From: Pseudomonas sp. 30_B
GTDB taxonomy: Bacteria > Pseudomonadota > Gammaproteobacteria > Pseudomonadales > Pseudomonadaceae
Direction: 5' to 3'
DNA: 64,000 nucleotides
NCBI RefSeq assembly: GCF_017491605.1
Contig: NZ_JAFGYY010000005.1
Span: 62,001-126,000, forward strand
The notes below the pieces were generated by a model. That model searched no databases, had not been told where the DNA came from, and was given only the letters and a program-made list of their open reading frames with translations. This document shows, one piece after another, positions 8,028 through 16,689 of this stretch; the first letter of the stretch is position 1, and every line of letters starts with the position of its first letter. The translations under genes and the position numbers were made by a program.

Positions 8028-10105
8028 ATGCCCAGCACTCTCGATCGACAATGCATCGACACCCTGCGCTTCCTTGCCCTGGACATGGTGCAGAAAGCCG
8101 ACAGCGGCCACCCCGGCCTGCCGCTGGGCGCCGCGCCCATGGCCTATGTGTTGTGGACCCGCTGGCTGAAGACCCACCCGGGCAACCCGCACTGGCCCGA
8201 CCGCGACCGCTTCGTCCTCTGCGCCGGGCACGGCTCGGCGCTGCTCTACGCCCTGCTGCACCTGAGCGGCTACGACCTGTCGCTGGAACAACTGCAGCGC
8301 TTCCGCCAGTGGCGCAGCCAGACCCCCGGGCATCCCGAGCGCGGCCATACCGCCGGCGTCGAGATCAGCACCGGGCCACTCGGCCAGGGCCTGGCCAACG
8401 CGGTCGGCATGGCCGTGGCCGAGGCGCACCTGGCCGCCTGCTACAACCGCCCCGGGCATACCGTCATCGACCACCGCACCTTCGCCCTGGTCAGCGACGG
8501 CGACCTGATGGAAGGCGTGGCCAGCGAGGCCGCCTCGCTGGCCGGGCACCTCGGCCTGGGCAAGCTCACCTGCCTCTACGACGACAATCGCGTCACCCTC
8601 TCCGCTGGCACCGCCATCGCCTTCAGCGAGGACCGTGCCCAACGCTTCGCTGCCTACGGATGGCACACCCTGACGGTGGAAGACGGCAACGACCTCGTCG
8701 AACTCGACGCCGCCCTGGCCGCCGCCCAAGAGCGGGTGTCCCGTCCCTCGCTGATCCTGGTGCGCACGCACATCGGCTATGGCTCGCCCGAGCAGGACAG
8801 CTTCAAGGCCCATGGCGCGCCCCTGGGCGTCGAGGGCGTGCGCCAGACCAAGGCCCGGCTGGGCTGGGCTGGCCGGAGCAACCGGCGTTCCTCGTTCCGG
8901 ACAAGGTCCGCGCGCACTTCCGCCTGGCCCTGCAGCGCGGCGCCGGCGACGAGGCGGCCTGGCACCAGCGCCTGGACGCCTACTCGCAGGCCTTTCCCGA
9001 TCTGGCCTCGGCGCTTGCGCAACGCCTGGGGGCGAAACTGCCGACGGGCTGGGATGCCGACATCCCAGCGTTTCCCGCCGATGCCAAGGGCCTGGCCAGC
9101 CGCGACGCCTCCAGCCAGGTCATGAACGCTATCGCCGCCCGGCTGCCGGCGCTGGTTGGCGGTTCCGCCGACCTCGATCCCTCGACCCGGACCGCGCTCA
9201 AGGGCCAGGGCGACTTCAACCTGGCGGCAGCGGCGGGCGACGACCTGCAGGGCTCCGACTGCGCCGGCTGGGGCCGGGCCGGACGCAACCTGCACTTCGG
9301 CGTTCGAGAGCACGCCATGGCCGCCATGGTCAACGGCCTGGCCGCCCACGGCGGCTTCATCCCCTACGGCGCGACCTTCCTGGTGTTCTCCGACTACCTG
9401 CGCCCGTCGCTACGCCTGGCCGCGCTGATGGGCCTGCATGTGGTGCACGTGTTCAGCCACGACAGCCTGGCCGTCGGCGAGGACGGTCCGACCCACCAGC
9501 CGGTGGAGCACCTGGCCAGCCTGCGGGCGATCCCCGGGTTGCTGCTGATTCGCCCCGCCGACGCCAACGAGACCGCGGTGGCCTGGCGGGTCGCCGTGGA
9601 AACCCGTGACCGCCCGGTGTTGCTGGTGCTGAGCCGGCAGGCGCTGCCGACCCTGGACCGCACGCGCTACGCCGCCGCCGAAGGCCTGCGGCGAGGCGCC
9701 TACGTGCTCGCCGACCCGCCGGCCGGTCCGCCCGAGCTGATCCTCCTGGCCAGCGGCTCGGAGGTGACGCTGATCCTGGCCGCCGCCGAGCGCCTGGCGG
9801 CGCGCGGCATTGCCGTGCGCTGCGTGTCGATGCCCAGCTGGGAGCTGTTCGAGGCATTGCCACAGGCTGAACGCGACGCCGTTCTCCCGCCGACCGTGAA
9901 AGCGCGGCTGGCCGTCGAGCTGGGTGTGCGCCAGGGCTGGGAACGCTACGTCGGCGCCCAAGGCGACATGCTCGGCGTGCAGCGCTTCGGCGCCTCGGCG
10001 CCGGCCGCAGTAGTGCTGCGCGAATATGGCTTCAGCGTGGACAACGTCTGCGTCCACGCCGAAACGGTGCTCGCGCGCTGCCGGGCGAGATCTACTCCTT
10101 CCTGA
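8028..10105 (+). pseudogene. tkt: Transketolase, frameshifted by a 5-bp tandem duplication
   Basis: The thiamine-diphosphate domain is well preserved ([44 protein letters not shown]). After QTKARLGW the frame changes, and the rest of the enzyme follows in another frame: pyrimidine-binding domain with [35 protein letters not shown], then the C-terminal domain to VLARCRARS. The cause is visible: GGGCT occurs twice in a row at 8861-8870, and removing one copy restores [10 protein letters not shown]. Start was taken at the second ATG, five bases after GGAGG. The 3' end overlaps the convergent gnd gene by 14 bases. Confidence 0.9.
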
Positions 10106-10997
10106 CCTCGTGGCCGCCGAACTGATTGCGCAGCGCCGCCAGCAGGCGGTCAGCGAAGGACTCGGCATCGCGCGAGCGTAGCCGGGCGATCAGCGCATGG
10201 GTGATGACCGGCGCCGGTACGCCCAGGGCGATGGCTTCGTCCACCGTCCAGAGGCCCTCGCCGGAGTCGGCGACGTAGGGGGCGATGTCGTGCATGTCCG
10301 GGTGTTCGGCCAGCGCCTTGGCGGTCAGCTCCAGCAGCCAGGAGCGCACCACGCTGCCGTGGATCCAGATTTCCGCGAGCTGCTGCAGGTCGAGGTCGAA
10401 CTCCTGCTTGTGGCGCAGTATCGAGAAGCCTTCGGCGTAGGCCTGCATCAGGCCGTACTCGATACCGTTGTGGATCATCTTCGCGAAGTGCCCCGCACCC
10501 ACTGGGCCGACCCGGCCCCAGCCGCGCCCGGGTGCCGGCGCCAGGCACTCGAACAGCGGCCGCAGGCGTTTCACCGCCGCCTCGGCGCCGCCGACCATCA
10601 GGCTGTAGCCTTCGGCCAGGCCCCAGACGCCACCGCTGGTGCCGCAGTCCACGTACTCGATGCCGCGCTCGGCGAAGGTCGCAGCCCGACGCTGGCTGTC
10701 CAGATAGCGGGAATTGCCGCCGTCGACCAGGGTGTCGCCGACCTGCAGCAACGGCAGCAGGGCCTCGAGGGTGGTGTCGGTGATCTCGCCGGCCGGCACC
10801 ATCAGCCAGAGCACCCGTGGCGGTGCAAGCTTCGCCAGCAGCGCGGCCAGCGAGTCCGCCGTTTCGGCGCCCTGCTCCTGCAGCGCCGCGCGCGCTTCGG
10901 CCCTGGGGTCAAAACCCACCACCGCGTGGCCGCCGCGCAGCAGGCGCTGGGCCATGTTGGCGCCCATGCGCCCCAGCCCAATCATGCCGAGTTTCAT
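10092..10997 (-). CDS. gnd: 6-phosphogluconate dehydrogenase, short (GndA-type), 301 residues
   Basis: It decarboxylates 6-phosphogluconate to ribulose-5-phosphate. The Rossmann motif GMIGLGRMGANMAQRL opens the protein. DGGNSRYLDS (about 92), CGTSGGVWGLAEGYSLMVGG (about 118) and the catalytic-lysine segment HFAKMIHNGIEYG (about 168) follow. At 301 residues it belongs to the shorter class that is often NAD-preferring, not the 470-residue class. It is transcribed with the flavoprotein and GH144 genes behind it and converges on tkt. Confidence 0.94.
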   Translation of the reverse strand: MKLGMIGLGRMGANMAQRLLRGGHAVVGFDPRAEARAALQEQGAETADSLAALLAKLAPPRVLWLMVPAGEITDTTLEALLPLLQVGDTLVDGGNSRYLDSQRRAATFAERGIEYVDCGTSGGVWGLAEGYSLMVGGAEAAVKRLRPLFECLAPAPGRGWGRVGPVGAGHFAKMIHNGIEYGLMQAYAEGFSILRHKQEFDLDLQQLAEIWIHGSVVRSWLLELTAKALAEHPDMHDIAPYVADSGEGLWTVDEAIALGVPAPVITHALIARLRSRDAESFADRLLAALRNQFGGHEVRKE

Positions 10998-11034
10998 GCG
11001 TAGTCCTCCTCAATGAGAGCCGTTGGCCGCCAGA

Positions 11035-12519
11035 TCAACGCTTCAGCCAGCGCGCGAGACGCGCCCTGATCCGCGCCGGCAGGCGGGTACGAGTGTAGGC
11101 GTCCGCTGCCTTGCGAATGGCCTCGGCCTGGGTCGGGTAGGCATGGATCACCCGCGAAAGGCTGCGCAGGCCGATGCCCGCAACCATGGCCAGGGTGACC
11201 TCGTTGATCATGTCGCCGGCATGCCGGGCGACGATGGTCGCGCCAAGAATCCGGTCGCTGCCTTCGCCGACGTGGATCTTCACGAAGCCCTCGGTCTCGC
11301 CGTCGGTCACAGCGCGGTCGACCTCGTGCATCGGGATGGTGAAGGTCTTCACCGGGAGGTCCAGCTGGTTCGCCTCGCGCACATAGAGCCCGACGTGGGC
11401 GATCTCCGGATCGGTGAAGGTGCACCAGGGCACTACCAGCGCGCTCAGGCGACGGCGTCCGCGGAACAACGCGTTATGCACCGCGATATGCGCCGAGGCC
11501 GCGGCGGTATGGGTGTACTTGTGCGACAGGCAGACGTCGCCGGCGGCGTAGACGTTCGGGTTGCTGGTACAAAGGAAATCGTCGACGCGGATACCGTCGA
11601 TGACGTCGTGGTCGATGCCCGCGGCTTCGAGCCCCAGGCCCGCGACGTTCGGCGAGTGGCCTATGCCGGTGAGGATGGTGTCGACGGCGAGCGTATGCCG
11701 GTAGTCGTCGCACAGCAGCTCCACGCGCTTCTCCCCGCCCTCCTCGCACACACCCAGCACCTGGGTGTTCAGGCACACCTCGATGCCATCGCGTGCGAAG
11801 GCATCGGACAGCAGTTGCGCGGCATCGCGCTCCTCGTTGCCGAGGAACAGCGGCAGGTCCTGCACGATGGTGGTCCGCGCGCCGAGACGGCAGAAGGCCT
11901 GGGCCAGCTCGCAGCCCAGCGGGCCGCCGCCGATCACCAACAGGCGGGGCGGCAGGCTGGCGAGGTCGAAGACGTTCTCGTTGGTCAGGTAGCCGGCCTC
12001 CGCCAGGCCGGGAATCAGCGGCACGCAGGGCCGTGCACCGGTGGCGACCAGGGCCTTGCGAAAGTGCAGCTGCTGCCCGTCGACCGCCAGGGTCCCGGGA
12101 TCGACGAAACGCGCCTCGCCGAAGAACAGCTCGACGCCCAGCGCGCGCAAGCGCATTGCCGACTCGGCCTCGCTCAGCCGGCTGCGGATATGCCGCACGC
12201 GCGCCATCGCTGTGGCGAAATCGACCTGGATGTCGCCCGGCACGCGCGCGCCGTACTGCCCTGCATTGCGCATCTCGGCGTACAGCCGGGCGGTGCGGAT
12301 CAGTGTCTTCGAGGGCACGCAGCCGTCGTTCAGGCGGTCGCCGCCGACCAGCCAGCGCTCCACCAGGGCCACCCGTGCCCCCAGCGCCAGGGCGGTCTTG
12401 GCCGCGGCCACGCCCGCCGGGCCGGCGCCGACTATGACCAGGTGATAGCGCCCGCTGGCCCGTGGGTTGCGCCACTGGGGCGGATGCAGGTTGGCCCGCA
12501 GGTCGTCGTCAGCCATCAA
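11035..12519 (-). CDS. Class I pyridine-nucleotide-disulfide oxidoreductase lacking one redox cysteine
   Basis: The fold is that of mercuric reductase or lipoamide dehydrogenase: FAD motif VIVGAGPAGVAAAK (28-41), NAD motif LLVIGGGPLGCELAQAF (about 192), VYAAGDV (about 318), dimerisation domain and the HAYPTQAEAIRKAADAY end with its His-Glu pair. The redox motif normally reads GG(T/D)CLNxGCxPSK; here it is GGDRLNDGCVPSK, so residue 62 is Arg (CGC at 12334-12336) and only Cys67 remains. Dithiol chemistry should be lost unless this subfamily works differently. It is probably co-transcribed with gnd. Substrate unknown. Confidence 0.88.
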   Translation of the reverse strand: MMADDDLRANLHPPQWRNPRASGRYHLVIVGAGPAGVAAAKTALALGARVALVERWLVGGDRLNDGCVPSKTLIRTARLYAEMRNAGQYGARVPGDIQVDFATAMARVRHIRSRLSEAESAMRLRALGVELFFGEARFVDPGTLAVDGQQLHFRKALVATGARPCVPLIPGLAEAGYLTNENVFDLASLPPRLLVIGGGPLGCELAQAFCRLGARTTIVQDLPLFLGNEERDAAQLLSDAFARDGIEVCLNTQVLGVCEEGGEKRVELLCDDYRHTLAVDTILTGIGHSPNVAGLGLEAAGIDHDVIDGIRVDDFLCTSNPNVYAAGDVCLSHKYTHTAAASAHIAVHNALFRGRRRLSALVVPWCTFTDPEIAHVGLYVREANQLDLPVKTFTIPMHEVDRAVTDGETEGFVKIHVGEGSDRILGATIVARHAGDMINEVTLAMVAGIGLRSLSRVIHAYPTQAEAIRKAADAYTRTRLPARIRARLARWLKR

Positions 12520-13849
12520 TTCGCCCCCATGCGTCCAGCCAGCCGCCCTGGAAGCCCGCCCGGCGCAGGCCCGTGCGCAGGTACGGCGAGCGGCGCATCA
12601 GCCGCCAGAACCCCTGGTCGCGGTGGTTCTCGATCATCAACAGGACGATGCCCTGGTCCAGGCCGTAGTGCCCAACGGACACCCAGGCACGCCCGTCGGC
12701 CCCCGCCAAGCTGGGATTGAAGCTGCTGGCCAGGCGCCCTCCACGGCACATTTCCGGGTAGCTAGCGAGCATGTGCCGCAGCGCTCGCAGGACGATCTCG
12801 CCGGCGAAGGGCAGCGAGGCAAGCAACGCCGGCGCCGACAGCGAGCCGTCGTCCGGACCGTAGGGCACGCCACGGGCGGCATAGCCGAACAGGCGCCGAC
12901 ACTCGTTGGTCCGTTCGGACTTCTCGTCGCTGGGCCCGCCGCACGCCGACAGTCCCCAGCAGTCTTGCGTGTAGCCGGCGAACCCATGGGGGTTGCGCCG
13001 CGCGTACTCGCGCTGGATATAGGCCGCGCGGCGGCTGTTCTCGAAGTAGTCCGAGCGCTTCTCGCGCATGAACGCGTCGTGGATGCCACGAAAGTCGATC
13101 CAGGCATGGGAGAACTGGTGGATGAACAGCGGTCCGGCGAACAGGACGTCGTGGTCGTAGAGGTTCTCCCACTGGTAGGTGGCGGTCCAGGCGTGGTAGC
13201 AATCGGCGGCTATCGGCTGGCTGGGCGAACCGAGAGCCAGGGCATAGAGCACGATGGCCTCGCTGTACCCTTCCCAACCGTAATGCAGGAACCCACATTC
13301 GGGCTTCCAGCCCTGGCGGATGGTCACCTCACCGCCCTGCGCCCAACACCAGTCGACCCGCTGATAGAGCCCTTCGACCAGATCGCGCAACTCGCGCTCC
13401 GCAGTGTCGGTGCCGGCGAAGAAGGCGCTGGCGGCAAGCATCCCGGCAATCAGCAACGCGCTGTCGATCATCGACAGCTCGGAGCGCCAGACCCGCGCCC
13501 CCGTGTGGAAGTCGAGGAAGTGGTAGTAGAAGCCCTTGTAGCCGCTCGCCGTAGGGCTGGTGCTCTGCTCGCTAGCGGCAAAGAAGCGCAACGCAGCGAG
13601 ACTCAGGTCCAGCGCCTCGGCACGGCTCAGCCAGCCGTGCCGCACCGCCAGCGGGTAGGCGCTCAGGGCGAAACCCACGACGGCGATGCTGACCGGCGAG
13701 CCGGGCCGCGAGGTGTCGGCCACCAGCCCAATGCTCGGATTCAGGTTCTCCCGGAAGTAGGCGAACGCAGCGCGCTGAAGGTGCTCCAGCAGCGCCTCGT
13801 CAGGCAAGGTGGGCAGTCGCATCGGAGGGGACCGGCCAGGCATATCCAT
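12509..13849 (-). CDS. Glycoamylase-like protein, candidate GH144 beta-1,2-glucanase
   Basis: The protein is an alpha/alpha-barrel of the glycoamylase-like (COG5368) type. LLEHLQRAAFAYFRENLNPS near the start, GYKGFYYHFLD, SELSMIDSALLIAGML, EGYSEAIVLYALALG, FIHQFSHAWIDFRG, QDCWGLSACGGPSD and SVGHYGLDQGIVLLMIENHR are its hallmark segments. GH144 enzymes cleave beta-1,2-glucan. The presence of a cyclic beta-1,2-glucan synthase in the same island supports that substrate. There is no clear signal peptide from the chosen start, eight bases after the preceding stop, so a cytoplasmic site or another start is possible. Its end overlaps the flavoprotein start by 11 bases. Confidence 0.82.
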   Translation of the reverse strand: MDMPGRSPPMRLPTLPDEALLEHLQRAAFAYFRENLNPSIGLVADTSRPGSPVSIAVVGFALSAYPLAVRHGWLSRAEALDLSLAALRFFAASEQSTSPTASGYKGFYYHFLDFHTGARVWRSELSMIDSALLIAGMLAASAFFAGTDTAERELRDLVEGLYQRVDWCWAQGGEVTIRQGWKPECGFLHYGWEGYSEAIVLYALALGSPSQPIAADCYHAWTATYQWENLYDHDVLFAGPLFIHQFSHAWIDFRGIHDAFMREKRSDYFENSRRAAYIQREYARRNPHGFAGYTQDCWGLSACGGPSDEKSERTNECRRLFGYAARGVPYGPDDGSLSAPALLASLPFAGEIVLRALRHMLASYPEMCRGGRLASSFNPSLAGADGRAWVSVGHYGLDQGIVLLMIENHRDQGFWRLMRRSPYLRTGLRRAGFQGGWLDAWGRIDG

Positions 13850-13857
13850 TGCGCCGA

Positions 13858-14004
13858 CTACGATTGCCGCGCCCGCTCGATCAGCAGCATCAAGGCGAGG
13901 AACGCGAGGATCAGCAGGACGTGGATGAAGCCGCCCAGGGTGTGCGCGGTTGCCATCCCCAGCAGCCACAGGGCGGCCGGGACGACCACTAGGGCTTCGA
14001 GCAT
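13858..14004 (-). CDS. lmo0937-type mini membrane protein, 48 residues
   Basis: The whole product is one hydrophobic hairpin beginning MLEALVVVPAALWLLGMATA, with the THTLGG-like turn (AHTLGGFIHVLL) typical of the lmo0937/DUF5670 family, and a short basic tail. GGAGGG precedes the ATG. It leads the operon into the GH144 gene and is divergent from the Crp-like gene, with a palindrome between. Two paralogues occur in this island. Function unknown; stress induction is known for some relatives. Confidence 0.8.
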   Translation of the reverse strand: MLEALVVVPAALWLLGMATAHTLGGFIHVLLILAFLALMLLIERARQS

Positions 14005-14073
14005 GTCGGCTCTCCCTCCTGCCGCGGGCAGGATTGCATGAGCCTTCAGCGTGGGCGCCCGCAGCCGCGCCGG

Positions 14074-14093
14074 TCTGTGCGCCAACGTACCCA
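14074..14093 (+). promoter_or_regulatory. Island palindrome site 5, in the Crp-like gene's own promoter region
   Basis: The sequence is TCTGTGCG-CCAA-CGTACCCA. It lies 70 bases from the divergent mini-gene start and 80 from the Crp-like start, suggesting autoregulation. Confidence 0.6.
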
Positions 14094-14172
14094 TGGGGAA
14101 CTGGCCAAGCACCGCGCCGGGTATATGCTGACTACTGGAGGACAGGCCTTCCACCCGACCCAGGACGCCACC

Positions 14173-14925
14173 ATGCCCGAGACCCCCTCCCCCCGGCAGA
14201 ACCACTTGCTGGCGGCGCTGCCGCCCGACGTGCAGGAGCGCCTGTTCCCTCACCTGGAACTGCTGCGGCTGCCGCTGGGCAAGGCGCTGTACGAGTCCGG
14301 CGACGCCATGCGCCATGTGTACTTCCCTACCGACGCGATCATCTCCCTGCTGTACGTGATGGAAAACGGCGCCTCGGCGGAAATCTCCGTAGTCGGCAAC
14401 GAGGGCCTGATCGGCGTCGCGGTGTTCATGGGCGGCGAGAGCACCCCGAGCCGCGCCATCGTGCAGAGCGCCGGCAGCGTCTTCCGGCTGTCCGGGCAGC
14501 GGATCAAGGACGAGTTCAACCGCCACGGCGAGATGCTCCAGCTGATGCTGCGCTACACCCAGGCATTGATCACCCAGATGTCCCAGACCGCCGTGTGCAA
14601 CCGCCACCACTCGATCGACCAGCAGCTCTGCCGCTGGCTGCTGCTGTCCCTCGACCGCCTGCCGAGCAACCAGCTGACCATGACCCAGGAGCTGATCGCC
14701 AACATGCTCGGCGTGCGCCGCGAAGGCGTTACCGAGGCGGCCGGCAAGCTGCAGAAGCTGGGGGTGATCGAGTACAGCCGTGGCCGCATTACCGTACTCG
14801 ACCGGGCTAGGCTGGAAGAACTGAGCTGCGAGTGCTACGCGGTGGTGAAGAAAGAGACCGACCGCCTGCTGCCCTACGTGCCCTACCGACCTGTCGCCAG
14901 CTCCGACGGGCAGCGCAAGGAGTAG
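14173..14925 (+). CDS. Crp/Fnr-family transcription regulator, candidate island regulator
   Basis: Residues 15-140 form a cyclic-nucleotide-binding-type beta barrel (LPLGKALYESGDAMRHVYFP, then GNEGLIGVAVFMGGESTPSR). Residues 150-225 are the winged helix. The helix-turn-helix is LTMTQELIANMLGVRREGVT. Aligned to Crp, its Arg-Glu pair falls at R180-E181, but the R185 position is Glu. There are no Fnr-type cysteines near the N-terminus. The ligand is unknown. The eleven palindromes in the island have exactly the Crp half-site spacing, and one precedes this gene. The ribosome site is weak, and an ATG 48 bases upstream is an alternative start. Confidence 0.85.
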   Translation: MPETPSPRQNHLLAALPPDVQERLFPHLELLRLPLGKALYESGDAMRHVYFPTDAIISLLYVMENGASAEISVVGNEGLIGVAVFMGGESTPSRAIVQSAGSVFRLSGQRIKDEFNRHGEMLQLMLRYTQALITQMSQTAVCNRHHSIDQQLCRWLLLSLDRLPSNQLTMTQELIANMLGVRREGVTEAAGKLQKLGVIEYSRGRITVLDRARLEELSCECYAVVKKETDRLLPYVPYRPVASSDGQRKE

Positions 14926-16076
14926 GTGCGCAGTAATGCGGCGAACTCACGCAACGCCTCGAGCGGGCTGGACTCCGCTTCGCCCACCCATTGCACGATG
15001 GCTTCGGCCACGCCCGGCCCGCCAGCCCGGGCCCAGATCCGCTGCAGCGCCAGGCGCTGCTCGTAGGCGACGCCAAGTACCTGGCTCACCGCCAGGGTCG
15101 CGCTGATCACCGCCTGCTGGTGCTCGTCGAGCAGGCTGGGTTCTCGTCCCAGCAGCCGTGGCGCACGGCGTATCAGGCGGCGCAGCGATGCATCGGCCCT
15201 GGCCAGCTCGTCCGCCACCAGCGGCGCGATCACCCGCTTGCGGTACTGCGCCATGACCTGGAAGCGATCGTTGAAGATCGCCATGGCGGTCTCCGCATCC
15301 AGGCTGCGCTTGCCCTGCACTTGGTAGGCGACCGGTGCGACCCGCACCGCGCGGGCCAGGCCCAGGCAGCAGAACAGGCGGATCCAGGCCCAGCCCAGGT
15401 CGAATTCCCAGGGCTTCACCGATAGCTTGGCCGAATTGGGATAGGTGTGATGGTTGTTGTGCAGCTCTTCCCCGGCAACAACCAGGCCCCAGGGCACCAG
15501 GTTGGTCGCGGCGTCGCGGCACTCGAAGTTGCGGTAGCCGACGGCATGGCCAAGGCCGTTGACCACGCCGGCGGCCCAGAAGGCGATCCACATCATCTGC
15601 ACCGCCCACACGGTCAGTCCGAGGACGCCGAACAGGGCCAGGTCGAACAGCGCCAGTAGGGTCACTCCGCCATTGGGGAAGCGCGTGTAGACATGCCGCT
15701 CCAGCCAGTCGTCGGGGCAGTGCTTGCCGTACAGGCGCAGGGTATCGGGGTTCTTCGCCTCGGCGCGGTACAGCTCCGCGCCCTGCCACAGCACCACAGC
15801 CAGGCCCTTGTAGCGCGGGCTGTGCGGGTCGTCGGCGCTTTCGCAGCGGGCGTGGTGCTTGCGGTGAATGGCGGTCCACTCGCGGGTGAGCATCCCGGTG
15901 CTCAGCCACAGCCAGAAGCGGAACAGGTGCTTGAGCACGGCATGCAGTTCCAGCGAGCGGTGCGCCGAATGGCGGTGCAGGTAGAGCGTGACGCTGAGGG
16001 TGGTGAGGTGGGTCATCGCCAGCGTTGCGGCGATGAGCTGCCACACTGAGGGATGGAGCAGGCCCGTGAACCACAT
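14883..16076 (-). CDS. Acyl-lipid/acyl-CoA desaturase, 397 residues
   Basis: The three histidine boxes of membrane desaturases are present: HRHSAHRSLE (about 34), HRKHH (about 72) and HNNHH (about 211). They are separated by hydrophobic segments (TLLALFDLALFGVLGLTVWA and neighbours). The C-terminal 150 residues (FQVMAQYRKRVIAPLVADE onward) match the extension of the pseudomonad DesA group. It inserts a double bond into membrane acyl chains, most likely delta-9. Its 3' end overlaps the convergent regulator gene by 43 bases. With the hydroxylase-cyclopropane fusion nearby it points to lipid remodelling. Confidence 0.9.
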   Translation of the reverse strand: MWFTGLLHPSVWQLIAATLAMTHLTTLSVTLYLHRHSAHRSLELHAVLKHLFRFWLWLSTGMLTREWTAIHRKHHARCESADDPHSPRYKGLAVVLWQGAELYRAEAKNPDTLRLYGKHCPDDWLERHVYTRFPNGGVTLLALFDLALFGVLGLTVWAVQMMWIAFWAAGVVNGLGHAVGYRNFECRDAATNLVPWGLVVAGEELHNNHHTYPNSAKLSVKPWEFDLGWAWIRLFCCLGLARAVRVAPVAYQVQGKRSLDAETAMAIFNDRFQVMAQYRKRVIAPLVADELARADASLRRLIRRAPRLLGREPSLLDEHQQAVISATLAVSQVLGVAYEQRLALQRIWARAGGPGVAEAIVQWVGEAESSPLEALREFAALLRTYSLRCPSELATGR

Positions 16077-16155
16077 GACGGCATTGCCTCGCGGGGAGTG
16101 CGGATGGCCCCGCTACGGGCCCTTCCGCGTTGCTCGATCACCGGCGCCAGCCGGG

Positions 16156-16302
16156 TCAGAGCCGCCGACCCTGCAGGATGCGGAACGCCAGGACGATCAA
16201 TGCCACGACCAGCAGGATGTGAATGAGTCCGCCCAGGGTGTACGACGTCGCCAACCCGAGCGCCCACAGAACGATCAACAGAACCACGATTGTCTCAAGC
16301 AT
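16156..16302 (-). CDS. lmo0937-type mini membrane protein, 48 residues
   Basis: MLETIVVLLIVLWALGLATS, followed by YTLGGLIHILL and a basic RILQGRRL tail, is a near-canonical lmo0937 protein. CAGGAGA precedes the ATG by nine bases. It lies directly before the desaturase on the same strand, and a palindrome copy is 69 bases upstream. It is a paralogue of the proteins at 13858 and 29984. Confidence 0.82.
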   Translation of the reverse strand: MLETIVVLLIVLWALGLATSYTLGGLIHILLVVALIVLAFRILQGRRL

Positions 16303-16370
16303 TTGGAGTGTCTCCTGTAGTGCGCCCGTCTCTTTCGACGAGCCCAGTTTGCGCAACCGTGCCACGCGCG

Positions 16371-16390
16371 TCTGTGCGTCATCGAACGCT
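16371..16390 (+). promoter_or_regulatory. Island palindrome site 6, one weak half
   Basis: The sequence is TCTGTGCG-TCAT-CGAACGCT. It lies 69 bases before the mini-gene start at 16302. The left half is perfect and the right half is degenerate. Confidence 0.45.
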
Positions 16391-16410
16391 GGACGCAGCG
16401 CCGGAGCGAA

Positions 16411-16626
16411 TCATGGGGCGGGGCTTTCGGAGTCCTCGTCCTCGTCGGGCGGCGTCGGCTCGACGGCGCGCCCCTTCGCTGGCACGGGCGGCACCGGCCG
16501 CTTGCCGCGATCATGGAAGGAGTAGCGTTCGGCAGGCGAGCCGTACTCCCAGGAGGGCGTCTGTTCGCTGCCGGCATCGGGTATCGGCGCAGGCGGCTTG
16601 GCGGTGGTTTCGACGGATTTTTTCAT
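16411..16626 (-). CDS. Small proline-rich hypothetical protein, 71 residues
   Basis: The product begins MKKSVETTAKPPAPIPDAGS and ends in an acidic, proline-rich tail (PPDEDEDSESPAP). It has no signal peptide or membrane segment and is probably disordered. CGGAG sits at a good distance before this ATG, which was preferred over one 15 bases upstream. It follows the BON gene by 63 bases on the same strand, so the two are probably co-transcribed. I do not recognise it. Confidence 0.55.
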   Translation of the reverse strand: MKKSVETTAKPPAPIPDAGSEQTPSWEYGSPAERYSFHDRGKRPVPPVPAKGRAVEPTPPDEDEDSESPAP

Positions 16627-16689
16627 GGGTACTCCGGGCAACGGAAACTGGCCGGCACCGCGGGAAGGCGGCGCCGGGGTTGGCGGGAA

